Shown one piece after another: positions 29,751 through 38,880 of a DNA stretch of 64,000 nt (the first letter of the stretch is position 1; each line of letters starts with the position of its first letter). Source of the stretch: Pseudomonadota bacterium. GTDB lineage: Bacteria > Pseudomonadota > Alphaproteobacteria > Rhizobiales > Rhizobiaceae. The notes beneath the pieces were generated by a model. The model was not told the origin of the DNA and did not search any database. It saw only the letters and a list, made by a program, of their open reading frames with translations. Where the stretch lies: NCBI GenBank assembly GCA_023399465.1, contig JAEWPB010000065.1, positions 6,231-70,230 on the forward strand. Reading direction: 5' to 3'. A program made the translations under genes and the position numbers.

Positions 29751-30719
29751 ATGGCTCAAGGCAGTACCCACGGGCTCGGCCCGTCCGCATCACTGGCGAT
29801 GCAGCATTACCAGAAGCAGCTGGCGGTGCGCCGGCTCTACACCGTCATCGCGCTCGTGGTCTTTCTCGTAACGCTGTTCGCGTCGCTGAATTTTGCCAAC
29901 AATGCCAATGCCGGCAAGTTCTTCGAACGCCTGCCCTATCTCTTCGACTTCCTGAAGAATTTCGTGCCGGATAGCCCGATGGAGATATTCCGGGCGATGT
30001 TCGACCTGCCGTCCCCCTACGTGGATGGTTCGCTGAAATATGACTACACCTCGCACCGGGTCTACGTCACCGACAGCCTCTACATTCCGCACTTCATCTA
30101 TCAGTTGATCATCACCATCAACATCGCCCTGATCTCGACCATCATCGGCGCGGCGATCGCCTTCGTGCTCTGTTTCTTCGCCTCGACCAACCTGATCGGT
30201 GCCGGCGCCACGCGCTGGGTGGTGCGCCGCGTGATGGAACTGATGCGCGCCTTCCCGGAGATCGTCATTGCCGGGCTGCTGACCGCCATCCTGTCCATCG
30301 GGCCGATCGCAGCGATCATCGCGATCACGGTTCACACCATCGGCGCTCTCGGGAAACTGTTTTTCGAGGTTGTCGAGAATGCCGACATGAAGCCTGACGA
30401 GGGCCTTCGCGCCGCTGGCGCGAACTGGATCGAGCGGGTGCGCTATGCGATCGTGCCGCAGGTCCTGCCGAATTTCGTGTCCTATACGCTGCTGCGCGCC
30501 GAGATCAACGTGCGTGCCTCCACCATCATCGGCGCGGTCGGCGGCGGTGGCATCGGCGAAGTGTTCCGCCTGGCGATCGGGCAGGACCATGCCGCCAAGA
30601 CCTACGCCATCATCATCCTGCTTCTGATCAGCATCATCGCCATCGACCAGTTTTCCGCCTGGCTGCGCAAGCGGCTGGTCGGTGCACAATCCTTTGAATT
30701 CGCGAAGGGAGCCGCCTGA
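29751..30719 (+). CDS. phnE: Phosphonate ABC transporter permease PhnE, first copy
   Basis: This 322-residue inner-membrane permease has one TM near residues 30-48, a periplasmic segment, and then a C-terminal block of TMs with the EAA loop DEGLRAAGANWIERVRYAIVPQVLPNF. INVRASTIIGAVGGGGIGEV is a PhnE signature. The start is placed at the ATG at 29751, preceded by GAGGAAGG. The stop overlaps the start of the second permease (TGATG), consistent with a heterodimeric channel (PhoE/PhoT in Sinorhizobium nomenclature). Confidence 0.92.
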   Translation: MAQGSTHGLGPSASLAMQHYQKQLAVRRLYTVIALVVFLVTLFASLNFANNANAGKFFERLPYLFDFLKNFVPDSPMEIFRAMFDLPSPYVDGSLKYDYTSHRVYVTDSLYIPHFIYQLIITINIALISTIIGAAIAFVLCFFASTNLIGAGATRWVVRRVMELMRAFPEIVIAGLLTAILSIGPIAAIIAITVHTIGALGKLFFEVVENADMKPDEGLRAAGANWIERVRYAIVPQVLPNFVSYTLLRAEINVRASTIIGAVGGGGIGEVFRLAIGQDHAAKTYAIIILLLISIIAIDQFSAWLRKRLVGAQSFEFAKGAA

Positions 30720-32071
30720 TGCGTACCGTCCCGACGATCAGCGCCAGCGAGCGCGAACGCCTTCTCGCCGCATACCCGCAGGTTTTCGAGGTAAGCTTCA
30801 TGCAGCGCTACGGGGTGGCGATCGGCGCGGGTGCGGCGCTTGCCTATCTGGTGATCTGCTTCTTCGCCTTCAATATTGGCCCTGCCTTCATGCAGGGACG
30901 CTGGGATCGGGCCTCGATCTATGTTCAGGACTGGTACTCCTGGCGGGCGCAACCGCGCCTGCGCTTCGAGGACGACGGTACCGTGCGGGCGCAATGGTCG
31001 AGCCGGGGGCAGTATCCAGCCGGCGCCGCCATCGACTGGCTGCGGCCGACGGAGACCGGCGGCTACAGCGTGACCTTCGGCAGTCTTGATGACCGCCTCG
31101 AAGTGACGACGACAGGCGTCGGCGTCTATCTCGGCGGGCAGCTTCATCAGGTGACGATCACGCCGGACGCCGCGACGGCGCCGGCGAACGCACCCGGGAC
31201 CATCCAGCAGGACGGCAACAAGGTTCTCGTCGACTTCGGCTTCGAGGGGCAGGCCGAAATTCGCAGCAGCCAGGTCTATGTGCAGCGGCGCTTCCTCGGC
31301 TGGGCCAATTTCCTGTTCGACACGAAGTCGGATTTCTGGGGCAGGAGCTATAGCGAGCTTGCGACGCTCGCCCTGTGGGGCGAAAGGCTCGATCCCGAAC
31401 GCTCCAATCTCGCCCACATGGTCGATGACTTCCTCGGCAACGCCGTCTGGCAGCATGCCGACATCCTGTCCAAGCTGCTGCAGACCCTGGTAATGGCCTT
31501 TGTCGGAACGCTGTTCGGAACGGTGGTGGCGCTGCCGCTTGCCTTCATCGCCGCCCGCAACATAACCTCGAGCCGGGCGGCCAACTGGGGCATGAAGCGC
31601 CTGTTCGACTTCCTGCGATCGATCGACATGCTGATCTGGGCGCTGTTCTTCACCCGCAGTTTCGGCCCCGGCCCCCTTCCGGGTATCGCCGCGATCTTTT
31701 TCACCGATACCGGCGCGCTCGGCAAGGTCTATGCCGAAGCTCTGGAGAACGTCGACGACAAGCAGCGCGAGGGTGTCAGGTCGGTCGGGGCGTCGCCGCT
31801 GGTCGTCAACCGCTTCGGCGTCCTGCCGCAGGTCCTGCCGGTGTTTGTCTCGCAGTCGCTCTACTTCTGGGAATCGAACACGCGCTCGGCCACCATCATC
31901 GGCGCGGTCGGTGCCGGGGGCATCGGTCTCAAGCTGCTCGAAGCCATGGGCACCAATGCCGACTGGGACAAGGTCGCCTACATGGTGCTGCTGATCCTTT
32001 TCGTCGTATTCGTCTTCGATGCCATCTCGAACGCGGTGCGCTCGCGCCTGATCGGATCGACGGTGAGATGA
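30719..32071 (+). CDS. phnE: Phosphonate ABC transporter permease PhnE, second copy with large periplasmic domain
   Basis: This 450-residue permease resembles Sinorhizobium PhoT. TM1 is at about 33-51 (VAIGAGAALAYLVICFFAF). About 200 residues without TMs follow (55-255), rich in beta-type sequence (WSSRGQYPAGAAIDWLRPTETGGYSVTFGSLDD in two parts). The conserved permease core then carries the EAA loop REGVRSVGASPLVVNRFGVLPQVLP and ATIIGAVGAGGIG. The permease core alone is normal; the extracellular domain is the unusual part. Confidence 0.9.
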   Translation: MRTVPTISASERERLLAAYPQVFEVSFMQRYGVAIGAGAALAYLVICFFAFNIGPAFMQGRWDRASIYVQDWYSWRAQPRLRFEDDGTVRAQWSSRGQYPAGAAIDWLRPTETGGYSVTFGSLDDRLEVTTTGVGVYLGGQLHQVTITPDAATAPANAPGTIQQDGNKVLVDFGFEGQAEIRSSQVYVQRRFLGWANFLFDTKSDFWGRSYSELATLALWGERLDPERSNLAHMVDDFLGNAVWQHADILSKLLQTLVMAFVGTLFGTVVALPLAFIAARNITSSRAANWGMKRLFDFLRSIDMLIWALFFTRSFGPGPLPGIAAIFFTDTGALGKVYAEALENVDDKQREGVRSVGASPLVVNRFGVLPQVLPVFVSQSLYFWESNTRSATIIGAVGAGGIGLKLLEAMGTNADWDKVAYMVLLILFVVFVFDAISNAVRSRLIGSTVR

Positions 32072-32086
32072 TGGAGATCGATGCAA

Positions 32087-32107
32087 ATTGCCCCGAGCCG
32101 GGGCAAT
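32087..32107. terminator. Hairpin after phnE
   Basis: ATTGCCCC / GGGGCAAT form an 8-bp stem with a 5-base loop, 15 bp after the phnE stop. No U-run follows, so it may attenuate rather than end transcription. It abuts the Pho box that begins at 32107. Confidence 0.4.
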
Positions 32108-32124
32108 CGTCATCATCCTGTCAT
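32107..32124 (+). promoter_or_regulatory. Pho box candidate upstream of the DUF1045-phnM-phnN unit
   Basis: TCGTCAT, spacer CATC and CTGTCAT (a perfect consensus half-site at 32118-32124) give the PhoB direct repeat with 11-bp period, 87 bp before the DUF1045 start and in its direction. Confidence 0.6.
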
Positions 32125-32210
32125 GGACATCTTTTAGCCGGTGCCATCTTGCGGTTGCGGGTCGATCTACCGCAAAGTGCTCGACATGACCGGCAAGTAG
32201 ATTTGGATGA

Positions 32211-32894
32211 ATGACATTGCGATACGCGATCTATTTTACCCCGCCCGCTGACGACCCGCTGACCGTTGCCGCTTCGCGCTGGCTCGGCCGCGATGCCTTT
32301 TCCGGCAAGGAACCGGTCGAAAAAGCGCCTGAGATCGCGGACGCGGACCTGGTCGGCGACCCGCGGCGCTATGGGTTTCATGCCACGCTCAAGGCGCCGT
32401 TCGAATTGCATGAAGAGCGCGAGGAGGGAGCGCTTCTCGACGCGTTTGCGTCATTCGCCGCCAAGGCAAAGCCGTTCATGATCCCCAAGCTGGTGCTTGG
32501 CCAGCTCGGTCCGTTCTTCGCGCTGGTGCCGGGGGCGCTCTATCCCGAACTGCAGCATTTCGCGGCCGAGATCGTTCGCCATTTCTCGCCGTATCGCGCG
32601 CCGCTTTCCGAAGCCGACATCGCCCGCCGCAAACCGGACACGCTCGGCGAAAGCCAGCGCCGCAATCTGATGCAGTGGGGCTATCCCCATGTGATGGGCG
32701 ACTTCCGCTTCCACATGACGCTGACCGGACCGGTCGGGCCGGAGCGCTCGCCCGAGATCCGGACAGTGCTCGAGGATTATTTCGCCGATCATGTCGATCG
32801 GCCGCTCCCCATCTCAGGGCTGGCGCTGTTCGTCGAAGAGACGCGCGGTGCGCCCTTCACCGTCCACAGCTGGCTGCCACTCGGGTCAGCCTGA
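32211..32894 (+). CDS. DUF1045 phosphonate-metabolism protein, 2H-phosphoesterase-like
   Basis: This 227-residue cytosolic protein of a family that is annotated only as putative phosphonate metabolism protein carries two HxT motifs, HATL at residues 57-60 and HMTL at 168-171, in the arrangement of the 2H phosphoesterase superfamily. These enzymes open cyclic phosphodiesters or ligate RNA. It lies directly before phnM and phnN. PhnJ makes a 1,2-cyclic ribose phosphate that PhnP opens in E. coli, no phnP is present in the window, and PhnN uses the opened product, so opening this cyclic ester is a natural prediction. That assignment is inference; the motifs are seen. Confidence 0.88.
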   Translation: MTLRYAIYFTPPADDPLTVAASRWLGRDAFSGKEPVEKAPEIADADLVGDPRRYGFHATLKAPFELHEEREEGALLDAFASFAAKAKPFMIPKLVLGQLGPFFALVPGALYPELQHFAAEIVRHFSPYRAPLSEADIARRKPDTLGESQRRNLMQWGYPHVMGDFRFHMTLTGPVGPERSPEIRTVLEDYFADHVDRPLPISGLALFVEETRGAPFTVHSWLPLGSA

Positions 32895-32914
32895 ACCATG
32901 AAAGTCTGAATGTT

Positions 32915-34054
32915 ATGAGCCGCGAACAGGTCCTGACCAATGCCCGCATCGTCCTCGAGGACGATATTCTCAACGGCACGGTGCTGATCCGTGACGGCCG
33001 GATTGCCGATATTTCCGAAGGCCGCACGCAAACGGGCGAGGATTTCGAGGGCGACTACCTGATCCCCGGCCTGGTCGAACTGCATACCGATCACCTCGAA
33101 TCGCACTATTCCCCCCGTCCGGGCGTGCGCTGGCACAAGACGGCGGCGATCCAGGCGCATGACGCCCAGGTCATCAGCTCCGGCATCACAACCGTTTTCG
33201 ATTGCCTGCGCATGGGCTCGGACGAGGACGACGGCTTCAAGGATGGCGAGATGCGCGAGATGGCCGACGCCATCCAGCAGGCCGTCCGCGAGAACCGGTT
33301 GAAGGCCGACCATCTCCTGCATCTGCGCTGCGAGGTGTCCGCCGCCAATGTGCTCGATCACTTCAGGGATTTCGAGAACGATCCTTATGTGCGGCTGGTA
33401 TCGCTGATGGACCACGCGCCGGGCCAGCGCCAGTTCCAGACGATGGATCAGTACACGCTCTACTACAAGACCAAGCGCGGCCTGTCCGACGAAGCCTTCG
33501 CCCACTTCATCGCCCGCCGGGTGGAAGCGTCCGCTACCTATTCGACGCCGCACCGCGATGCGATTGCCAGCGTCTGCAATGCGCGCGGCATTGCGATCGC
33601 CAGCCATGACGATGCCACCATTGAGCATGTCGACGAAGCGATCGGCTATGGCGTCAAGCTGGCCGAGTTCCCGACGAGCTTCGAGGCCGCCAAGGCATCG
33701 CATGGCGCCGGCATGAGCGTGCTGATGGGCGCCCCGAACGTCGTTCGCGGCAAGTCGCACTCCGGCAACATCGCCGCCCGCGACCTCGCCGAAGGCGGTG
33801 TTCTCGACGTGCTGTCCTCCGACTATGTGCCGCTGAGCCTGCTTTACGCCCCCTTCGTTCTCGCGGACGAAATGGACGGAATCACCCTGCCGAAGGCGCT
33901 GGCGATGGTCACCTCGACGCCGGCACGGACCGTTGGTCTCGATGATCGCGGCCGCATCGCCACGGGACTGCGCGCCGACATCGTGCGCGTGCACCGCGAG
34001 CAGGGCGTACCGGTCACCCGGTCGGTCTGGCGCGAGGGACGGCGGGTCGCCTGA
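32915..34054 (+). CDS. phnM: Alpha-D-ribose 1-methylphosphonate 5-triphosphate diphosphatase PhnM
   Basis: This 379-residue amidohydrolase-superfamily enzyme removes pyrophosphate from ribosyl-phosphonate triphosphate, giving the PhnJ substrate. The metal motif LVELHTDHLESHYSPRPG and the later IASHDDATIEHVDEA and LSSDYVPLSLL (His/Asp ligands) are conserved. I start at the ATG at 32915 (MSREQVLTNARIVLED); the frame is open further upstream but overlaps the preceding gene. The end overlaps phnN (TGATG). Confidence 0.94.
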   Translation: MSREQVLTNARIVLEDDILNGTVLIRDGRIADISEGRTQTGEDFEGDYLIPGLVELHTDHLESHYSPRPGVRWHKTAAIQAHDAQVISSGITTVFDCLRMGSDEDDGFKDGEMREMADAIQQAVRENRLKADHLLHLRCEVSAANVLDHFRDFENDPYVRLVSLMDHAPGQRQFQTMDQYTLYYKTKRGLSDEAFAHFIARRVEASATYSTPHRDAIASVCNARGIAIASHDDATIEHVDEAIGYGVKLAEFPTSFEAAKASHGAGMSVLMGAPNVVRGKSHSGNIAARDLAEGGVLDVLSSDYVPLSLLYAPFVLADEMDGITLPKALAMVTSTPARTVGLDDRGRIATGLRADIVRVHREQGVPVTRSVWREGRRVA

Positions 34055-34650
34055 TGACTGCGGCTGCAATGAATGCCCGGCAGGCGGCAAAGCCAGGCTT
34101 GGTCGTTGTGGTTGTCGGCCCGAGCGGGGCCGGCAAGGACACGCTGATGGCAATCGCCGCGCAGCACTTTGCCGGGCGCGATGACGTGCATTTCGTTCGC
34201 CGGGTCATCACCCGTGAGAGCGACGCCGGGAACGAGGATCATGCAAGCGTCGACGATGCGGCCTTCGATGCCCTGCTAGCCTCCGGCGGCTTTGCCGTTT
34301 CGTGGGAAGCCCATGGCCTGAAATACGGCATTCCGGTGGACGCCAGGGACCGGCTTGCCAATGGCGCGTTGCTGGTCGTCAACGGATCGCGTTCGGTGCT
34401 GGAGCGTTTTCGCCTTGCCTTCGAGCGGGTGCGGGTCGTCAACGTGACCGCCAGTCCCGAAGTGCTCGCCGCCCGGCTGGAAGCGCGCGGACGCGAAGCC
34501 CGCGAAGACATCCTTCGCCGCCTGGCGCGCGGTGCGCTCACGGTCAAAGGCGATTTCGATGTCGTCAACATCGACAATAGCGGCGCGCTTGCCGATGCCG
34601 GAAAGGCCATGATCGAGGCGCTGGAGCAAGCGCTGGACGGTCGGAGTTAG
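34054..34650 (+). CDS. phnN: Ribose 1,5-bisphosphokinase PhnN
   Basis: This 198-residue P-loop kinase makes PRPP from ribose 1,5-bisphosphate, the last C-P lyase step. Walker A is VVVGPSGAGKDTL (about 18-30). The guanylate-kinase-like core FVRRVITRESDAGNEDH and the ARLEARGREAREDILRRLAR lid are present. Last gene of the phn region; only 17 bp separate its stop from that of the convergent HEAT-like gene. Confidence 0.94.
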   Translation: MTAAAMNARQAAKPGLVVVVVGPSGAGKDTLMAIAAQHFAGRDDVHFVRRVITRESDAGNEDHASVDDAAFDALLASGGFAVSWEAHGLKYGIPVDARDRLANGALLVVNGSRSVLERFRLAFERVRVVNVTASPEVLAARLEARGREAREDILRRLARGALTVKGDFDVVNIDNSGALADAGKAMIEALEQALDGRS

Positions 34651-34667
34651 TCCTCCTGCAGAGGCGA

Positions 34668-35732
34668 TCAAAGAGCCTCAGGCTGGTCGTCGGAAAGCAA
34701 TTCCGGCGATAGCTGTCTTGCGAGGTATTCTGCGCGGTCGCGTACCGCCCTGTTGCGATCGTGGAGCGCTTTGCGAACCAATGCTGTGAGCGCGGGAAGT
34801 TGGTCCCGATTGCGGATCAAGCCGTCCAAGGCCACCCTTCTAACCGTGGCGGAGCGGTCTTCGAAGCCTTGGGAGATGAGCGCTGCCCGAGAATGTGCAT
34901 GCTCTACGGGCCGTCGGCCAACACCGGGACGCATGCGATATACACCCATGGATTCGTCGATCCAATGCCGTTCCAAACCGGTTTGCCATGTGGCTTCGCC
35001 GGTTAGAAGCGTTTTCAGGGAGACCGCTCTGACCCAAGGCAGCGAAGCAGAACGAAACCATCGGTGAAGGTATTTGTCCACGACCGCATATCTGAGAAGA
35101 TAACGCAGAAGCGGAACGCAACGGCTATCGCGGGTCGTAAGAACCAACTCGGCAAGAGCGGCCTCGATGTCGAGCCGTGTAAGCGTGCGTTCCAATATCG
35201 ATGGTTCGGCTCGCCTGCGTCCCCAATTTGGAGCGTTGTCGCAAAGGAAGAGGGCCGCTTCAACAATTGTCGCCGCATCGGTCTTGGGGAAGGTGCGTTG
35301 TGCGCAGGCTTCCGCAGCGAAACGCACTTCTTCGACAGCATCGTTCGTGCAACGCGCTATTGCTGTAAACCAGAATGCGCTTTCGAGCGGGCCATCGATC
35401 CTGTCGAGCGCTGCTTGACGCAAATAGCCGTTGCGATGGAACAGGAACAGAAATGCCAGCTCTCGGTGATGATCGAGCAGTTCCTGTTCGGAACGCCGTC
35501 GCGGGAATTGCCACCAGCGGCGCGATGGTTCCGGCCACCGATAGGAAAGATTCGCGGCTTGCCGAACGAACGGGCCTGCCTTCACGATCATGTACGGCGG
35601 CAGGCTGCCGAGAGCGCGCAGGACCTGATCCAACTGCCCCGACGAAATAAGGCCGCGTTCGACCGCCTTTCCGACTTGGGAAAGCATGTCTTGCAGCCCT
35701 TCGGGAAAATACGTGGCATAGTCAGTTGTCAT
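34668..35732 (-). CDS. Hypothetical HEAT-like repeat protein
   Basis: The 354-residue protein has no family I recognise. It is Ala/Leu/Arg-rich and built of helical pairs that look like HEAT or PBS-lyase repeats, for example ATVRRVALDGLIRNRDQLPALTALVRKAL and RNRAVRDRAEYLARQL (the spacing of hydrophobic and Arg/Asp positions repeats about every 30-40 residues). No signal peptide or TM is evident. A good SD (GGGAG) precedes the ATG ending at 35732. It sits alone between the phn and pca clusters on the pca strand. Codon choice includes more A/T-ending codons (by eye) than the flanking genes, which hints at separate origin. Such repeats usually mediate protein-protein contacts; no function is assigned. 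Confidence 0.75.
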   Translation of the reverse strand: MTTDYATYFPEGLQDMLSQVGKAVERGLISSGQLDQVLRALGSLPPYMIVKAGPFVRQAANLSYRWPEPSRRWWQFPRRRSEQELLDHHRELAFLFLFHRNGYLRQAALDRIDGPLESAFWFTAIARCTNDAVEEVRFAAEACAQRTFPKTDAATIVEAALFLCDNAPNWGRRRAEPSILERTLTRLDIEAALAELVLTTRDSRCVPLLRYLLRYAVVDKYLHRWFRSASLPWVRAVSLKTLLTGEATWQTGLERHWIDESMGVYRMRPGVGRRPVEHAHSRAALISQGFEDRSATVRRVALDGLIRNRDQLPALTALVRKALHDRNRAVRDRAEYLARQLSPELLSDDQPEAL

Positions 35733-35794
35733 GCTTCGGGCTCCCTACACGACACTGAAGCAACTACAGCATTCATCTGGATGGAACCAGGGTG

Positions 35795-36865
35795 TCAGTC
35801 GGCCGACCCAGTGCGCGAACCGATGTCCACGATCGACGTGAGCAATGCCTCCGCGTGCTGCAGGGCGCAGCCGGTGGCCTCGAGCATCTGTGGCAGGATC
35901 AGCCATTCGAGCGTCCAGGCGGCGCCGGAGCGCTCCTGCTCGTGGACCAGCGCCTGGTGCATGCCGGAGAGCTGCACCGCATTGTAGCGCGCCAGCGTGA
36001 CCAGCACTTCGGCGGCGACCGGGTTCTGCTTGTGCGGCATCGCCGACGAGGCACCGCCGCCCGAAAGCGAAATTTCGCCGATGCCGGTCTGCACCATCAG
36101 CGCGATGTCCTGGCCGATCTTGCCGAGAGCTCCGGTGACGAGAGAAAGATGCGAGGCGAAGTCCGCCATCCGGCTGCGATCCGTGTGCGGCACATAGTCC
36201 GGCACGCCGAGGCCGAGGTCTGCTGCCATGGCCGTCCCGACGGCTCCGATGCTGTCACCGAACTTTTCCGCCGTGCCGGCGGCGCCGGCAAGCGTCAGGA
36301 TCAGTATCGCCTCGCGCTGGCGCGGCAAGTCGCCAAGCAGCCGCACGATCGGGCTGCGCCAGGCGTTGAGCCGGTCTGCGACGGTGATCGGGATCGCTGC
36401 CTGCATGCGGGTCCGGCCCATCAGCGGATTCGCACCGTAGCGGACGATCAGGCTGTCCAACGCCGAGACAAGATTATTTAGCCGGCTTTCGAAAAGATCG
36501 AGTACCGGGACAAGCTTCAGCGCAAGTGCGGTATCAATGACGTCTTGGCTGGTGGCACCGAGATGCACCGCGTTGCCATGCTTCGGGCCGACTGCGGTGC
36601 GCAGCTGGCGGACAAGCTCGGGAACGACGACGCCGTCGCGCGCCGTCGCATCCGTCAGTTTGCGCATGTCGGGTACGAAAACCCGACATGCGTTTTCGAT
36701 CGCCGTCGCCGCCTCTGCACTGACCATCCCCAGCGAAACTTCGGCGCGGGCCAGTGCCGCCTCGAACTTCAGCATCGCGGCGATGTCCGCCTCCGTGCCG
36801 AGCATGGACGACACTTCGTCATTGCCGAGCAGTGAGGCGAGGAAGGCGGAGGCGGCCAGCGTCAT
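35795..36865 (-). CDS. pcaB: 3-carboxy-cis,cis-muconate cycloisomerase
   Basis: This 356-residue enzyme of the fumarase/aspartase superfamily converts 3-carboxy-muconate to 4-carboxymuconolactone. The superfamily signature is GGGASSAMPHKQNPVAAE near residues 258-275. The N-terminal GNDEVSSMLGTEADIAAMLKFEAALARAE and LGATSQDVIDTALAL also fit. Start at the ATG ending at 36865 (MTLAASAF); the frame runs further upstream into pcaF but is not conserved there. Shorter than typical PcaB of about 440-450 residues because the C-terminal helical region is reduced, as in many rhizobial copies. The last gene of the pca unit. Confidence 0.92.
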   Translation of the reverse strand: MTLAASAFLASLLGNDEVSSMLGTEADIAAMLKFEAALARAEVSLGMVSAEAATAIENACRVFVPDMRKLTDATARDGVVVPELVRQLRTAVGPKHGNAVHLGATSQDVIDTALALKLVPVLDLFESRLNNLVSALDSLIVRYGANPLMGRTRMQAAIPITVADRLNAWRSPIVRLLGDLPRQREAILILTLAGAAGTAEKFGDSIGAVGTAMAADLGLGVPDYVPHTDRSRMADFASHLSLVTGALGKIGQDIALMVQTGIGEISLSGGGASSAMPHKQNPVAAEVLVTLARYNAVQLSGMHQALVHEQERSGAAWTLEWLILPQMLEATGCALQHAEALLTSIVDIGSRTGSAD

Positions 36866-36866
36866 G

Positions 36867-38064
<1,198 letters not shown>

Positions 38065-38072
<8 letters not shown>

Positions 38073-38880
38073 CGGTCTTCGTTCCCTTGCCATTACCTTT
38101 GCCAACGCCTTCATGAGCGGCCTTGGTGCGCGCCTTGAGATCGCGCAATGTCTTCAGTTCGAGTTCGGTCGGTGCCGGGGTTTCCTCCAGCGCCTCGGAG
38201 AATTTCACCGTCCAGCCGCAGGTCTTCTGCACGTCTTCCCTGCTGACGCCGGGGTGCAGCGATACCACGGTGAACTCCTTGGTCACCGGGTCCGGCTTCC
38301 AGATGGCGAGGTCGGTGATCAGCAGCGTCGGACCCTTCGTGGTGATGCCGAGGCGTTCGCGATGATCGCCGCCGTCACCATGGCCGAACGAGGTGTAGAA
38401 GTCGATCTTTTCCACCATGCCGCGGAGGGTCTGCTTCATGGTGATGTAGATCTCGCCCGACGAGGTCGCGATCTCGGGCGCGCCGCCGCCGCCGGGAAGG
38501 CGGGTCTTCGGCTTGTCATAGTCGCCGATGACGGTCGTGTTGATGTTGCCGAACTTGTCGAGCTGGGCAGCGCCGAGGAAGCCGATCGAGACGCGACCGC
38601 CCTGCAGCCAGTAGCGGAACATTTCCGGCACCGAAACGGTGGTGACTGCGGTTTCGCAGAGTTCGCCGTCGCCGATCGACAGCGGCAGCACATCAGGTGC
38701 GGTGCCGATCGTGCCGCTTTCGTAGATCAGCGTGATGTCGGGCGCATGCGTGAGGCGGGCGACGTTGCAGGCGGCAGAAGGTGCGCCGATGCCGACGAAG
38801 CAGACATCGTCATTGGTGAGCGCCCGCGAGGCGGCAATCGTCATCATTTCGTCGGGGGTGAATGCGGGGCTCGTCATCAT
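38065..38880 (-). CDS. pcaJ: 3-oxoadipate CoA-transferase subunit B
   Basis: This 271-residue beta subunit transfers CoA from succinyl-CoA to 3-oxoadipate. Conserved: CFVGIGAPSAACNVAR, LTLIYESGTIGTAPD-like region (ITLIYESGTIGTAPD), GSIGFLGAAQLDKFGNINTTVIG and the GGGGAPEIATSS loop. It is slightly longer than some PcaJ proteins because of a Lys/Thr-rich C-terminal tail. Two consecutive ATG codons (38880 and 38877) could serve as start; both overlap the pcaI stop. Confidence 0.93.
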
